From assembly GCA_937899105.1 (NCBI GenBank), contig CALBPF010000090.1:1-43416 (forward strand): a DNA stretch of 43,416 bases, read 5' to 3'. A model generated the notes under the pieces. It was not told where the DNA came from. It made no database searches and was given only the letters and a program-made list of their open reading frames with translations. This document shows, one piece after another, positions 26,285 through 33,851 of this stretch. A program made the translations under genes and the position numbers. The number at the start of each line of letters is the position of its first letter. Positions within the stretch are counted from its first letter, which is position 1. The DNA is from an uncultured Flammeovirgaceae bacterium (GTDB lineage Bacteria; Bacteroidota; Bacteroidia; Cytophagales; Cyclobacteriaceae).

Positions 26285-26755
26285 TTAAAAATTTGTGATA
26301 TAGTAAAATAGCATCACCACACTCGCCACCAATTTTATTAATGTTCCTAAAAGAAAGCCTACAAAAGACCCCCAGGCTGCTCGCATTGCGTCTTTAGATT
26401 CTTTACCAGCCATATATTCCCCTAAAAGGGCTCCTAAAAGTGGACCTACAATTATACCAACAGGTACAAAAAACAACCCTACAATCAGACCTGCGAATGT
26501 TCCTATTACACCTAAGCGACTACCACCGTAACGCTTAGCGCCGTAGGCCGGAATTAAGTAGTCCAAGGTAGTAACTGCAATAGTTATCAAGAGCCAGATG
26601 ATCATGAATTTGGTTGAAAACGGCGCTTCGGACTGAAGTTGCATTAAAAGTAATCCGCCATAGCTTACAGGTGGTCCAGGCAGAACAGGTAAGAAACATC
26701 CGATTACTCCTACGAACATTAAAATTCCCGCGAGTATGAGTAGAACTATGTCCAT
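26285..26755 (-). CDS. DUF456 family membrane protein
   Basis: The 156-residue protein has about four transmembrane helices and the DUF456 pattern: LLILAGILMFVGVIGCFLPVLPGPPVSYGGLLL, YLIPAYGAKRYGGSRLGVIGTFAGLIVGLFFVP, GPLLGALLGEYMAGKESKDAMRAAWGSFVGFLLGT. The Gly-rich helices with PVLPGPP are diagnostic. Its molecular role is not established. It is divergent from the HEAT-like gene (19-bp gap), so the two may share a promoter region. Confidence 0.88.
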   Translation of the reverse strand: MDIVLLILAGILMFVGVIGCFLPVLPGPPVSYGGLLLMQLQSEAPFSTKFMIIWLLITIAVTTLDYLIPAYGAKRYGGSRLGVIGTFAGLIVGLFFVPVGIIVGPLLGALLGEYMAGKESKDAMRAAWGSFVGFLLGTLIKLVASVVMLFYYITNF

Positions 26756-26774
26756 GATTTTATACTATTGAAAT

Positions 26775-27287
26775 GTGAACATCAAAAATGAACTTCTTAG
26801 GGAACATTCGAAACCTCAAGCTGATAAAATTGCCGCTTACATCGGTTATGACCTCGAGCGATTTCAGGAGTTGATTGAACTATTACTTGATAGCGAGTAC
26901 CGTGTTTCCCAGCGTGCGGCAATGGTGTTAAGCCATAGTGTAGATCGACATCCGCAATTATTAACACCTCATATCGAACGATTAGTTAAGAACCTCAGGA
27001 ATAATGTGCATGTCGCCGTGGTTAGAAATACGGTCAGGTTGTTGCAGTTTATAGACGTTCCAGAAAATCTGATAGGTGAAACCGCGGACATTTGTTTCAA
27101 GCTCATGGAGTCTTCTGATACGCCAATAGCCGTAAAGGTTTTTTCCATGACCGTTATAGCTAATATTTGTGAGAAAGAGCCTGACCTAAAGAATGAGTTA
27201 GCCCTACTTATTGAAGACCAAATGCCCTATGGGTCAGCTGGATTTCGTAACAGAGGGGCTAAGATTTTAAATAAAATTAGATGCTAG
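26775..27287 (+). CDS. HEAT/ARM-repeat-like cytoplasmic protein
   Basis: The 170-residue alpha-helical protein has paired helices of about 35 residues, such as LLDSEYRVSQRAAMVLSHSVDRHPQLLTPHIERLVKNL, then VAVVRNTVRLLQFIDVPENLIGETADICFKLM and VKVFSMTVIANICEKEPDLKNELALLIEDQMPYGSAGFRNRGAKIL. This is the HEAT-like solenoid pattern and probably a protein-binding scaffold. The start is GTG at 26775; an ATG lies in another frame. No signal peptide. No specific partner can be named. Confidence 0.75.
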   Translation: MNIKNELLREHSKPQADKIAAYIGYDLERFQELIELLLDSEYRVSQRAAMVLSHSVDRHPQLLTPHIERLVKNLRNNVHVAVVRNTVRLLQFIDVPENLIGETADICFKLMESSDTPIAVKVFSMTVIANICEKEPDLKNELALLIEDQMPYGSAGFRNRGAKILNKIRC

Positions 27288-27310
27288 CTGATTGCTATTC
27301 AGGAATATAG

Positions 27311-27327
27311 ATTGGTGATAAACCAAT
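27311..27327. other. short hairpin between convergent genes
   Basis: ATTGGT (27311-27316) pairs with ACCAAT (27322-27327) around a 5-nt loop, 23 bp past the HEAT gene stop. There is no strong T-run on either side, so a bidirectional terminator role is possible but weak. Confidence 0.3.
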
Positions 27328-27348
27328 GATTCGACTATAATCTATGAA

Positions 27349-28683
27349 TTACTTCACCTGTACTTCCTTCATCTCAAAACCCAATTCAGTAAGCTCCTTA
27401 AGAATAGGTTCATAGATCTCAGGTTTAATTGGGATATGGACCCCTGAAAGTTTGATCTTCCCTTGCAAAATTAGCTTAGCAGCTATGCCTATGGGCAAAC
27501 CTACTGTTTTGGACATGGCCGTATTCATAGCATCATCACCAAGTGCGATCAAGGTGCTGTTAATTTCGCGCTTCATGCCATTTTCTAAATACTCAAACTT
27601 ATGCCACATCACGATCATATCCCGGTCATCATCATTCAGTGTCCATTTCTTTTTAAGAATATGCTCTAGTATTTGAGCAGGCGAGCCAGTATCCAGTCCT
27701 ATTAGCTCATTATCAAACACTCCTCCCCATTTTAGTCGGTGCATTTCAGGACCATCGATATCTAATCCCATATAGTGGGCCAGTTTAAGCTCAACGGAGT
27801 CATGAGGATTATAGGACAGAAATGAGTTGATAAAATCGCGATGAGTCATGCCCTCAATACCTTGCATTTGATAAGTATCATCGGTAGCTCCTAACTGGAC
27901 AAAAACATTCCAGGCACGGCAAAACCCCGGCTTTCTGAACGTACCACGATAGATAGTACGTATTCCTCTAAGACCGTAAACATCTAAATATTTTAGGGAA
28001 TCGCGGTTGGCATAACCTTCAAAATATCCATACCCGGGAATATGAACTTGTTCGGTTCTTCTAAACAACTTATGGTAAGGAATAAACTTATACTTTCCTT
28101 CCTGAATAAACTTTACAATTCCCTGACCTGCCAAAACAACATTTCTCGGATTCCAGGTAAACTTGTACTCCCAGGGGTTCTGGTCGGTTTCATCAGGAGC
28201 CAACAGTCCTCCGGTGAAAGTCTCAAAGGCAGTAAGCTCGTTTCCTTCCGTCCTGATTTTATCGATTATCTTCATAGCGGACATATGATCAATACCTGGA
28301 TCAAGGCCACATTCATTCAATAGAATTATCCCCTTGCCACAAGCCTGCTCGTTAAAAGCTTTCATCTCGGGAGAAACATAAGATGCGGTAACCAGATTGA
28401 TTCCAAATTCTATACAAGTCTCAGCCACCAGGGCGTGAAACCTGGCCGGAAGCATAGAAATCACAAGATTAGAATTTGAAATTTCAATTTTACGTTGATT
28501 AGGGTCATTGATATCAAAAGCAAAGGCGCTAGCATTATCAAAATCAGAACACTTCTCTTCGGCTAGAACCGGATTAAAGTCTCCTATACGAATCAGCCAG
28601 TTTTGACTCGACGCATTTTTGAAAAGGTATTGAATCAATGACGTGGTAGACCTTCCAGCCCCTAAAATTAAAATCGTCTTCAT
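27349..28683 (-). CDS. saccharopine dehydrogenase family oxidoreductase (LYS9-like)
   Basis: The 444-residue protein has an N-terminal Rossmann fold (ILILGAGRSTTSLIQYLF), the middle LVISMLPARFHALVAETCIEFGINLVTASYVSPEM and GLDPGIDHMSAMKIID, and a C-terminal saccharopine-reductase domain (TFTGGLLAPDETDQNPWEYKFTWNPRNVVLAGQG). The layout is that of LYS9-type saccharopine dehydrogenase or reductase. Lysine metabolism is plausible, but the family also contains carboxynorspermidine dehydrogenases. It stands alone, divergent from cdd. Confidence 0.85.
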   Translation of the reverse strand: MKTILILGAGRSTTSLIQYLFKNASSQNWLIRIGDFNPVLAEEKCSDFDNASAFAFDINDPNQRKIEISNSNLVISMLPARFHALVAETCIEFGINLVTASYVSPEMKAFNEQACGKGIILLNECGLDPGIDHMSAMKIIDKIRTEGNELTAFETFTGGLLAPDETDQNPWEYKFTWNPRNVVLAGQGIVKFIQEGKYKFIPYHKLFRRTEQVHIPGYGYFEGYANRDSLKYLDVYGLRGIRTIYRGTFRKPGFCRAWNVFVQLGATDDTYQMQGIEGMTHRDFINSFLSYNPHDSVELKLAHYMGLDIDGPEMHRLKWGGVFDNELIGLDTGSPAQILEHILKKKWTLNDDDRDMIVMWHKFEYLENGMKREINSTLIALGDDAMNTAMSKTVGLPIGIAAKLILQGKIKLSGVHIPIKPEIYEPILKELTELGFEMKEVQVK

Positions 28684-28804
28684 CGGAAAATGTCACTATG
28701 CCGGCCAAGATAGCAGAAATGGTAAGTGAAAACACCAAATAGAGTCAATAAAATTTTTGGGCACAAAATGTAGATGTATATTGCATATCCCTATAAGCTA
28801 TTTT

Positions 28805-29269
28805 ATGGATGGATTTCACTTTTTCTCCGAGTTCGCAGAGCTTAGCGCTCAAGATCAGGACTTGATTCAACTCGCCCGTAAGGCTTCTAACAGCAGTTAC
28901 TCTCCCTATTCTCAATTTATGGTGGGCGCTTCGGCTCGCTTAGACGATGGGCGGATCATCTCAGGCTCAAATCAGGAAAATGCATCCTACCCGGCAGGGC
29001 TTTGCGCAGAGCGTGTGGCTCTGTTTCATATAGCTTCATCTTATCCGGACAGAAGCGTAGATAGTATTGCCGTAGTTGCCAGAAGGGCCAATGACACGAA
29101 GTTTAAGCCTGTTTCGCCATGTGGTATTTGTCGCCAGGTCATGCTTGAGGTCGAGTTAAAACAGAATAAACCTATGCGAGTAATACTTCAATCTGCCGAT
29201 GGCCGATGGGTAGTATCCGAAAGTGCACAGCATCTGCTGCCGTTTAGTTTTGGACAGGATAGTTTATAG
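28805..29269 (+). CDS. cdd: cytidine deaminase
   Basis: The 154-residue enzyme from ATG 28805 has NSSYSPYSQFMVGASARLDDGRIISGSNQENASYPAGLCAERVALFH and PCGICRQVMLEVE, which supply the zinc ligands (Cys in AGLCAE and PCGIC) and the catalytic Glu. A TTG at 28757 could extend the frame by 16 residues (MGTKCRCILHIPISYF), but this is not conserved-looking and the ATG is preferred. It converts cytidine and deoxycytidine to uridine forms in pyrimidine salvage. Confidence 0.93.
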   Translation: MDGFHFFSEFAELSAQDQDLIQLARKASNSSYSPYSQFMVGASARLDDGRIISGSNQENASYPAGLCAERVALFHIASSYPDRSVDSIAVVARRANDTKFKPVSPCGICRQVMLEVELKQNKPMRVILQSADGRWVVSESAQHLLPFSFGQDSL

Positions 29270-29324
29270 TAAGGCGATTTATGATTATAATAGTAAATTA
29301 AAATGTCTTATTTAGGTGGCTTCG

Positions 29325-31544
29325 ATGAAATTTGATCTTAGGAATTTAAGCTTAAAAACACTTACATCTCTTGCTTTTAGTTTACTAGCGCTGATTTCGC
29401 TTCTTCACTATTTCACTGCCAAATCCATCAGAACTGAAATAAACGAAAAAGTTATTACTCTAGAATTTTGCAGTGAACTACATAACAATATTTATTTGAT
29501 CGTGGGCCTGGTCAACAGGATTAATTCCACAAATGAAGCTGAGGTTAAAACCAAACTAAAATCGGCCTTGAACCTTCATCAAAATCAATTGTCGGCGCTA
29601 AAACTTGGTAGTAGCATAAATGGCCTAAAAGCATTAAAAAATGGAGCGTTAGTTGCCATGAAAAAGGCAGATAATCAATGGTGGCCACTAAAAGCGAATA
29701 TCGGTATTTTTCTGGATGGCGAAATTCAACTGGATAGCGTTTATTTGGCCTCACCTTACGGCTTGGTGGGGGAAACACCAGAAGCAGCTTTGAAATTAGT
29801 AAATATGACCAGCGATACCTACATAGCAAGTCTTGATGATTTAGATAAAACAATAGGTAAAGAATTAAACATACGGCAAAGGCGCTTAAGTAATACCTCT
29901 CTTTCATTTTTACTGGTTGAGCTTGTTTTGTTTCTAACCTGTGCACTGTCCATTTTTAAGTATTTTATATCTCCCATTGGTCAGCTTGGATTAGTTACTC
30001 ATAAACTGGCTAAGGGATTGGAAATAGAGAAAAATGCAAAAAGTTTTGACAACGAGCTAGGTACAATTCAAAAAGGATTTGAGAAGCTGGTTCATAACCT
30101 TTCAGGGATAACAACATTTGTTAAAGAAATAGGAAGTGGTAATCTGGAAGCCACACTCGAACGAACAGAAGGAGAAATTAACCAGGATAGTCTTGAGGGA
30201 GCGCTCATCTCTATGAGAGACCAAATGAAACTGGTCCAAAAAGACGAAGCAGAAAGAAAATGGGCTACCGAAGGTCTTGCACAATTCGTAGAGATACTTC
30301 GGGCTACAGATACCGACGTATATGAGCTTGGGGATAAGATAATTTCTAAATTGGTAGAATACACAAATTCAAACCAGGGGGGAATTTATTTATTCAACGA
30401 TAGCGAAGAGAATCCTGCTCTGGAGCTTATTTCTTTGTATGCCTTTAGTAACAAAAAATATGAGCAAAAAACAATACGTCCTGGCGAGGGTGTTGTAGGT
30501 CAGACCTACCTTGAGCGGAAGACAACTTACCTGCTCGAGATTCCCGACAACTACATCAACATTGTTTCAGGTTTAGGGGGAGCAAACCCTAAAGCTATTT
30601 TGATTGTGCCATTGATGGTTAATGATGATATATATGGTATTTTAGAAATAGCCTCATTTCGTGAATACTCACAATATGAAATCGATTTTATTGAAAAGCT
30701 AGGTGAAAGTATCGCTTCTACAATTTCGGGTGTAAAAGTAAACCAACGTACTAAGGTTCTGCTAGGAGAATCTCAGCAGTTGACTGAACAAATGCAGGCG
30801 CAAGAAGAAGAAATGCGCCAAAACATGGAAGAACTCACCGCGACACAGGAGGAAATGGCGAGAACAGAAAAGGAGAAGCTAGCTCAGCAGTCAGCCATAG
30901 ATCAAAATATAGGTATTGCAGAGTATGATCCAATGGGTGGAATTACTTATAGCAATAATGAATATAACAACCAACTTGGCTATACCAAAGAGCAGTTACA
31001 AGGGCTGAATATTAAATCGTTATTAGGCCAGAGCATATCAGATAATTACAAAGGATTTCTGAATAAACAAGGTAGTAATGGCGCTGTGACAACGTATTCG
31101 ATGTTTGACTCAATTTCTGTAGAAGGTGAAAGGAAACTTGTTGAATTATCAGTGCAGTCGAATAAATTGAGGGTTTCAAACGAAGAGGTAAATGATTTGG
31201 AGAAGATGCTTAGGCTGCAACTTGAAGCGCTTGATATCACTCAGATCAAACTAGATGATCAGGTAAGGTCATTTCAGGATAAGGTGAAAACCTTGCTTAC
31301 AGCTACTAACCTTTTGATTTTGAATACAGATCTTAAAGTTACTGGTGCCAATAATACTGCTGCGCATAGTTTTGAAAAAGACAGATCGGAGTTAACAGGT
31401 ACGGCTATTTATGACTTATTCCCGGATTTTAAATCAGAGCCGGGGGAACAGGTTTTAAAGACTTTGAATGGCGAAACTTTTAAAGTTTATGTACTTGTAA
31501 CTCCCAATGATGGTGAAAACGAGTATTTTGTACATTGGAGTTGA
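29325..31544 (+). CDS. membrane HAMP-GAF-coiled-coil-PAS sensor with no output domain
   Basis: The 739-residue protein starts at ATG 29325 (a GTG at 29316 adds three residues). It has transmembrane helices at about 13-32 and 195-215, enclosing a periplasmic sensor of about 160 residues. A HAMP-like region follows, then a GAF domain (about 320-460: RPGEGVVGQTYLERKT, IVSGLGGANPKAILIVPL, IYGILEIASF) and a Glu-rich coiled coil (about 465-530, MRQNMEELTATQEEMARTEKE). Two PAS-like segments follow (about 535-610 and 660-730). There is no kinase, cyclase, phosphatase or DNA-binding domain. The coiled coil includes TATQEEMART, resembling an MCP methylation site, and cheR follows within 31 bp. I infer it is a receptor-like substrate of CheR/CheB, although it is not a classical chemoreceptor. 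Confidence 0.85.
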   Translation: MKFDLRNLSLKTLTSLAFSLLALISLLHYFTAKSIRTEINEKVITLEFCSELHNNIYLIVGLVNRINSTNEAEVKTKLKSALNLHQNQLSALKLGSSINGLKALKNGALVAMKKADNQWWPLKANIGIFLDGEIQLDSVYLASPYGLVGETPEAALKLVNMTSDTYIASLDDLDKTIGKELNIRQRRLSNTSLSFLLVELVLFLTCALSIFKYFISPIGQLGLVTHKLAKGLEIEKNAKSFDNELGTIQKGFEKLVHNLSGITTFVKEIGSGNLEATLERTEGEINQDSLEGALISMRDQMKLVQKDEAERKWATEGLAQFVEILRATDTDVYELGDKIISKLVEYTNSNQGGIYLFNDSEENPALELISLYAFSNKKYEQKTIRPGEGVVGQTYLERKTTYLLEIPDNYINIVSGLGGANPKAILIVPLMVNDDIYGILEIASFREYSQYEIDFIEKLGESIASTISGVKVNQRTKVLLGESQQLTEQMQAQEEEMRQNMEELTATQEEMARTEKEKLAQQSAIDQNIGIAEYDPMGGITYSNNEYNNQLGYTKEQLQGLNIKSLLGQSISDNYKGFLNKQGSNGAVTTYSMFDSISVEGERKLVELSVQSNKLRVSNEEVNDLEKMLRLQLEALDITQIKLDDQVRSFQDKVKTLLTATNLLILNTDLKVTGANNTAAHSFEKDRSELTGTAIYDLFPDFKSEPGEQVLKTLNGETFKVYVLVTPNDGENEYFVHWS

Positions 31545-31575
31545 AAAGAGTAGGAGGCGTTTCTAAAAAGAATTA

Positions 31576-32400
31576 ATGGACATGAAAGATGTAGACATAG
31601 CTGATTTAAGAAGAATCACAGATTTAGTGAAAACCAAACATGGTTATGACTTCACTAACTACGCCATGTCGTCTTTTAAGAGGCGCATTGTCCGAATTCT
31701 GGAACTATACAATCTCAATACAGAGGGACTACTCAAAAAGCTTCTGGACAGGCAATTTACTGAAGAATTTCTGAACGAAATCACTGTTAATGTTACCGAA
31801 ATGTTCAGAGACCCTTCGTTCTGGAGGATATTGCGCGACGACATTATTCCTGCTATTCTGCTTAATCATCAAAAAATCAGAATCTGGCACGCCGGGTGCT
31901 CCTCCGGTGAAGAGGTTTTCTCGATGGCTATATTGTTAAAAGAGATGGATTTACTCCACAACGCTCAGATCATCGCTACCGACTTGGATACCAATATCCT
32001 TGAAAAGGCTAAAAAAGGAGAGTATACCATTAAAAATATGGAACTCAACGAAAAAAATTACATTCGTTTTCAAGGGTCAGGTGTATTAAAGGACTACTAC
32101 AAAGAAATAAACGGAAAGGCGATATTAGATAAGTCACTTGTAGCAGATGTATCATGGAGAAATCATGATCTTGTAAAGGGAGGCATCTTTAACAAGTTCG
32201 ATCTGATACTTTGCCGCAATGTAATGATCTATTTTAACCAAGCGCTTCAGAATGAAGTGCTGAAAAAATTTCATGAAAGTCTTTTCAAGTACGGCTATTT
32301 GGCAATCGGATCAAAAGAATCTCTCATATGGTGCGATATAGCCAATAAATTCATCGTAGTAAACAACGAAGAGAAGGTCTATAAAAAAATTAAAGATTAA
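31576..32400 (+). CDS. cheR: CheR-type protein-glutamate methyltransferase
   Basis: The 274-residue protein has the CheR N-terminal helical domain (about 1-75) with NVTEMFRDPSFW, and the SAM-binding domain with IRIWHAGCSSGEEVFSMAI (residues 102-120), ATDLDTNILEKAKKGEY, and the FDLILCRNVMIYF segment. These are normal for an active enzyme that methylates receptor glutamates with SAM. No TPR or other extension. No chemoreceptor gene is in the window, so the nearby GAF coiled-coil proteins are the candidate substrates. Confidence 0.95.
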   Translation: MDMKDVDIADLRRITDLVKTKHGYDFTNYAMSSFKRRIVRILELYNLNTEGLLKKLLDRQFTEEFLNEITVNVTEMFRDPSFWRILRDDIIPAILLNHQKIRIWHAGCSSGEEVFSMAILLKEMDLLHNAQIIATDLDTNILEKAKKGEYTIKNMELNEKNYIRFQGSGVLKDYYKEINGKAILDKSLVADVSWRNHDLVKGGIFNKFDLILCRNVMIYFNQALQNEVLKKFHESLFKYGYLAIGSKESLIWCDIANKFIVVNNEEKVYKKIKD

Positions 32401-32418
32401 GGCCACTATCTGTTAGTA

Positions 32419-33015
32419 ATGTCAAAATTCAATTTACATAATAGATATAAGGCTGTAGTAATTGGTGGTTCAGCCGGTAGCTTTCAGGGTATTGTAAAAA
32501 TTCTATCCAGTATACCTTCTAACTTTCCTTTGCCTATAATTATGTGCCTCCATCGGTTAAAGCATGTAAGAAATGGCTTTGTCGAAGCCTTATCCATTAA
32601 AAGTACGGTAGAAGTGACAGAGCCGTATGATAAGCAAAACATTAAAAAGGGCCATGTATACCTTGCTCCGGCAAACTACCATATGTCAGTAGAGTTGGGG
32701 AATTACTTCAGCTTATCTACAGAAGAAATGGTCAATAATTCCAGACCGGCAATAGATATTACATTGGGCAGTTGTGCATACGTTTACCGGAATAAACTTA
32801 TTGGCATTCTCCTGTCAGGAGCGAATAAGGACGGCGGCCTCGGGATGAAATACATCAAAGACAAAGGTGGATTAACGGTAGTGCAAGAACCCACAGAGTG
32901 TATGATTGACACCATGCCTAAGGCGGCTATGAGTTTGACAACCATTGATCATGTGCTTAGAATTGAGCAAATTGTGCGATTATTGAATGAATTACATAAA
33001 TTATATAAAACATGA
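32419..33015 (+). CDS. cheB: CheB-type methylesterase catalytic domain, no receiver
   Basis: The 198-residue protein contains only the CheB catalytic fold. Catalytic S18 (IGGSAGS), H45 (IMCLHR) and D138 (LLSGANKDGG) are all in place, and YLAPANYHM and TMPKAAM match the family. The N-terminal response-regulator receiver and linker of E. coli CheB are absent, so activity cannot be controlled by CheA phosphorylation in the classic way. It starts 18 bp after cheR and overlaps the next gene by 4 nt (ATGA), which implies translational coupling. Confidence 0.94.
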   Translation: MSKFNLHNRYKAVVIGGSAGSFQGIVKILSSIPSNFPLPIIMCLHRLKHVRNGFVEALSIKSTVEVTEPYDKQNIKKGHVYLAPANYHMSVELGNYFSLSTEEMVNNSRPAIDITLGSCAYVYRNKLIGILLSGANKDGGLGMKYIKDKGGLTVVQEPTECMIDTMPKAAMSLTTIDHVLRIEQIVRLLNELHKLYKT

Positions 33016-33839
33016 AGTTCAACAGACAGAGGTTAGGTTTGTTATTGGTGGTGCTTTATCTCATTTGCACTATTATTACGGCTTTTCTTTCATTTAGTCT
33101 TTCCGATGACCTTACTGAAAGCGGGGCTCTTGGACTACATAACCTCGGACAGGCAGATGGAGCGCTGACAAGACTTTTCCTTACTTTAACTGTAACTCTG
33201 TTGGTTGGATTAGTAAGCTTGTTTTATTTGCTTACCAATAAAACTGAGGAAGTGGTTTATGTAGAAAAGAAAGCTGAGAAAACCGTTGAGGAACAACAAG
33301 CCGAAGAAGATCAGCAGTTTACTGATCTTGACATCACAAAAATCAGGAAATTGGCCCAAAGCAAAAAAAGCAATGAAACCGAGCTTCTTCAAACTTCGCT
33401 AGTCGAAATTTGTAAAGAACTGGAGGCCGGCTTGGGAGCATTTTACTTGGCAAAAAAAGAAAAGGGTTTAAATACCTTACGAATGTCGGCTACATATGCC
33501 CTTTCTATGGGTGAAACCAAACGCCCTTCTTTTGAATTCGGTGAAGGTCTGGTAGGGCAGGTGGCAAGTGAAAAACGACTGATGAATATTGACGAAGTTC
33601 CGGAAGGTTATTTAAAAATAGTCAGCGGACTAGGTAAAGCTGAACCTCGATATTTGTTGATTGTTCCGGTGCTAAAAAAGAGTAGTATTTACGGTGTAGC
33701 TGAAATTGCCTCATTTACGCCTTTTAATAATGGAATGGTAAGTAGTATAGAAAAAGCTTTTGACGTGGTAATGGCTCAATTAACAGAGACGAGGCCTGCT
33801 GCAAAGAGTACAGCAGTAAAAAAAACTAAGAAAGGGTAA
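33012..33839 (+). CDS. small membrane GAF-domain protein
   Basis: The 275-residue protein has two transmembrane helices (about 9-28 and 55-77) with a short periplasmic loop, an acidic helical linker (about 84-125) and a GAF domain (about 130-260: FGEGLVGQVASEKRLMNIDEVPEGYLKIVSGLGKAEPRYLLIVPVLKKSSIYGVAEIASF). It ends in a Lys-rich tail (KSTAVKKTKKG). The GAF core is clearly related to those of the 29325 and 33852 proteins. No catalytic output is seen. It may scaffold or modulate the bigger sensors. Confidence 0.85.
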   Translation: MKFNRQRLGLLLVVLYLICTIITAFLSFSLSDDLTESGALGLHNLGQADGALTRLFLTLTVTLLVGLVSLFYLLTNKTEEVVYVEKKAEKTVEEQQAEEDQQFTDLDITKIRKLAQSKKSNETELLQTSLVEICKELEAGLGAFYLAKKEKGLNTLRMSATYALSMGETKRPSFEFGEGLVGQVASEKRLMNIDEVPEGYLKIVSGLGKAEPRYLLIVPVLKKSSIYGVAEIASFTPFNNGMVSSIEKAFDVVMAQLTETRPAAKSTAVKKTKKG

Positions 33840-33851
33840 AATCCAAGATCG

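Noticed and set aside
27311..27327. A firm intrinsic terminator
   Set aside because: The stem is 6 bp, AT-rich and lacks a T-run, so it is listed only as a weak hairpin.
28757..28804. Extended N terminus of cytidine deaminase from TTG 28757
   Set aside because: The extra residues are not like the family and an ATG at 28805 fits the normal length.
29325..33015. A classical chemotaxis locus
   Set aside because: No MCP signalling domain, CheA, CheW or CheY is encoded here; only CheR and the CheB catalytic domain are.
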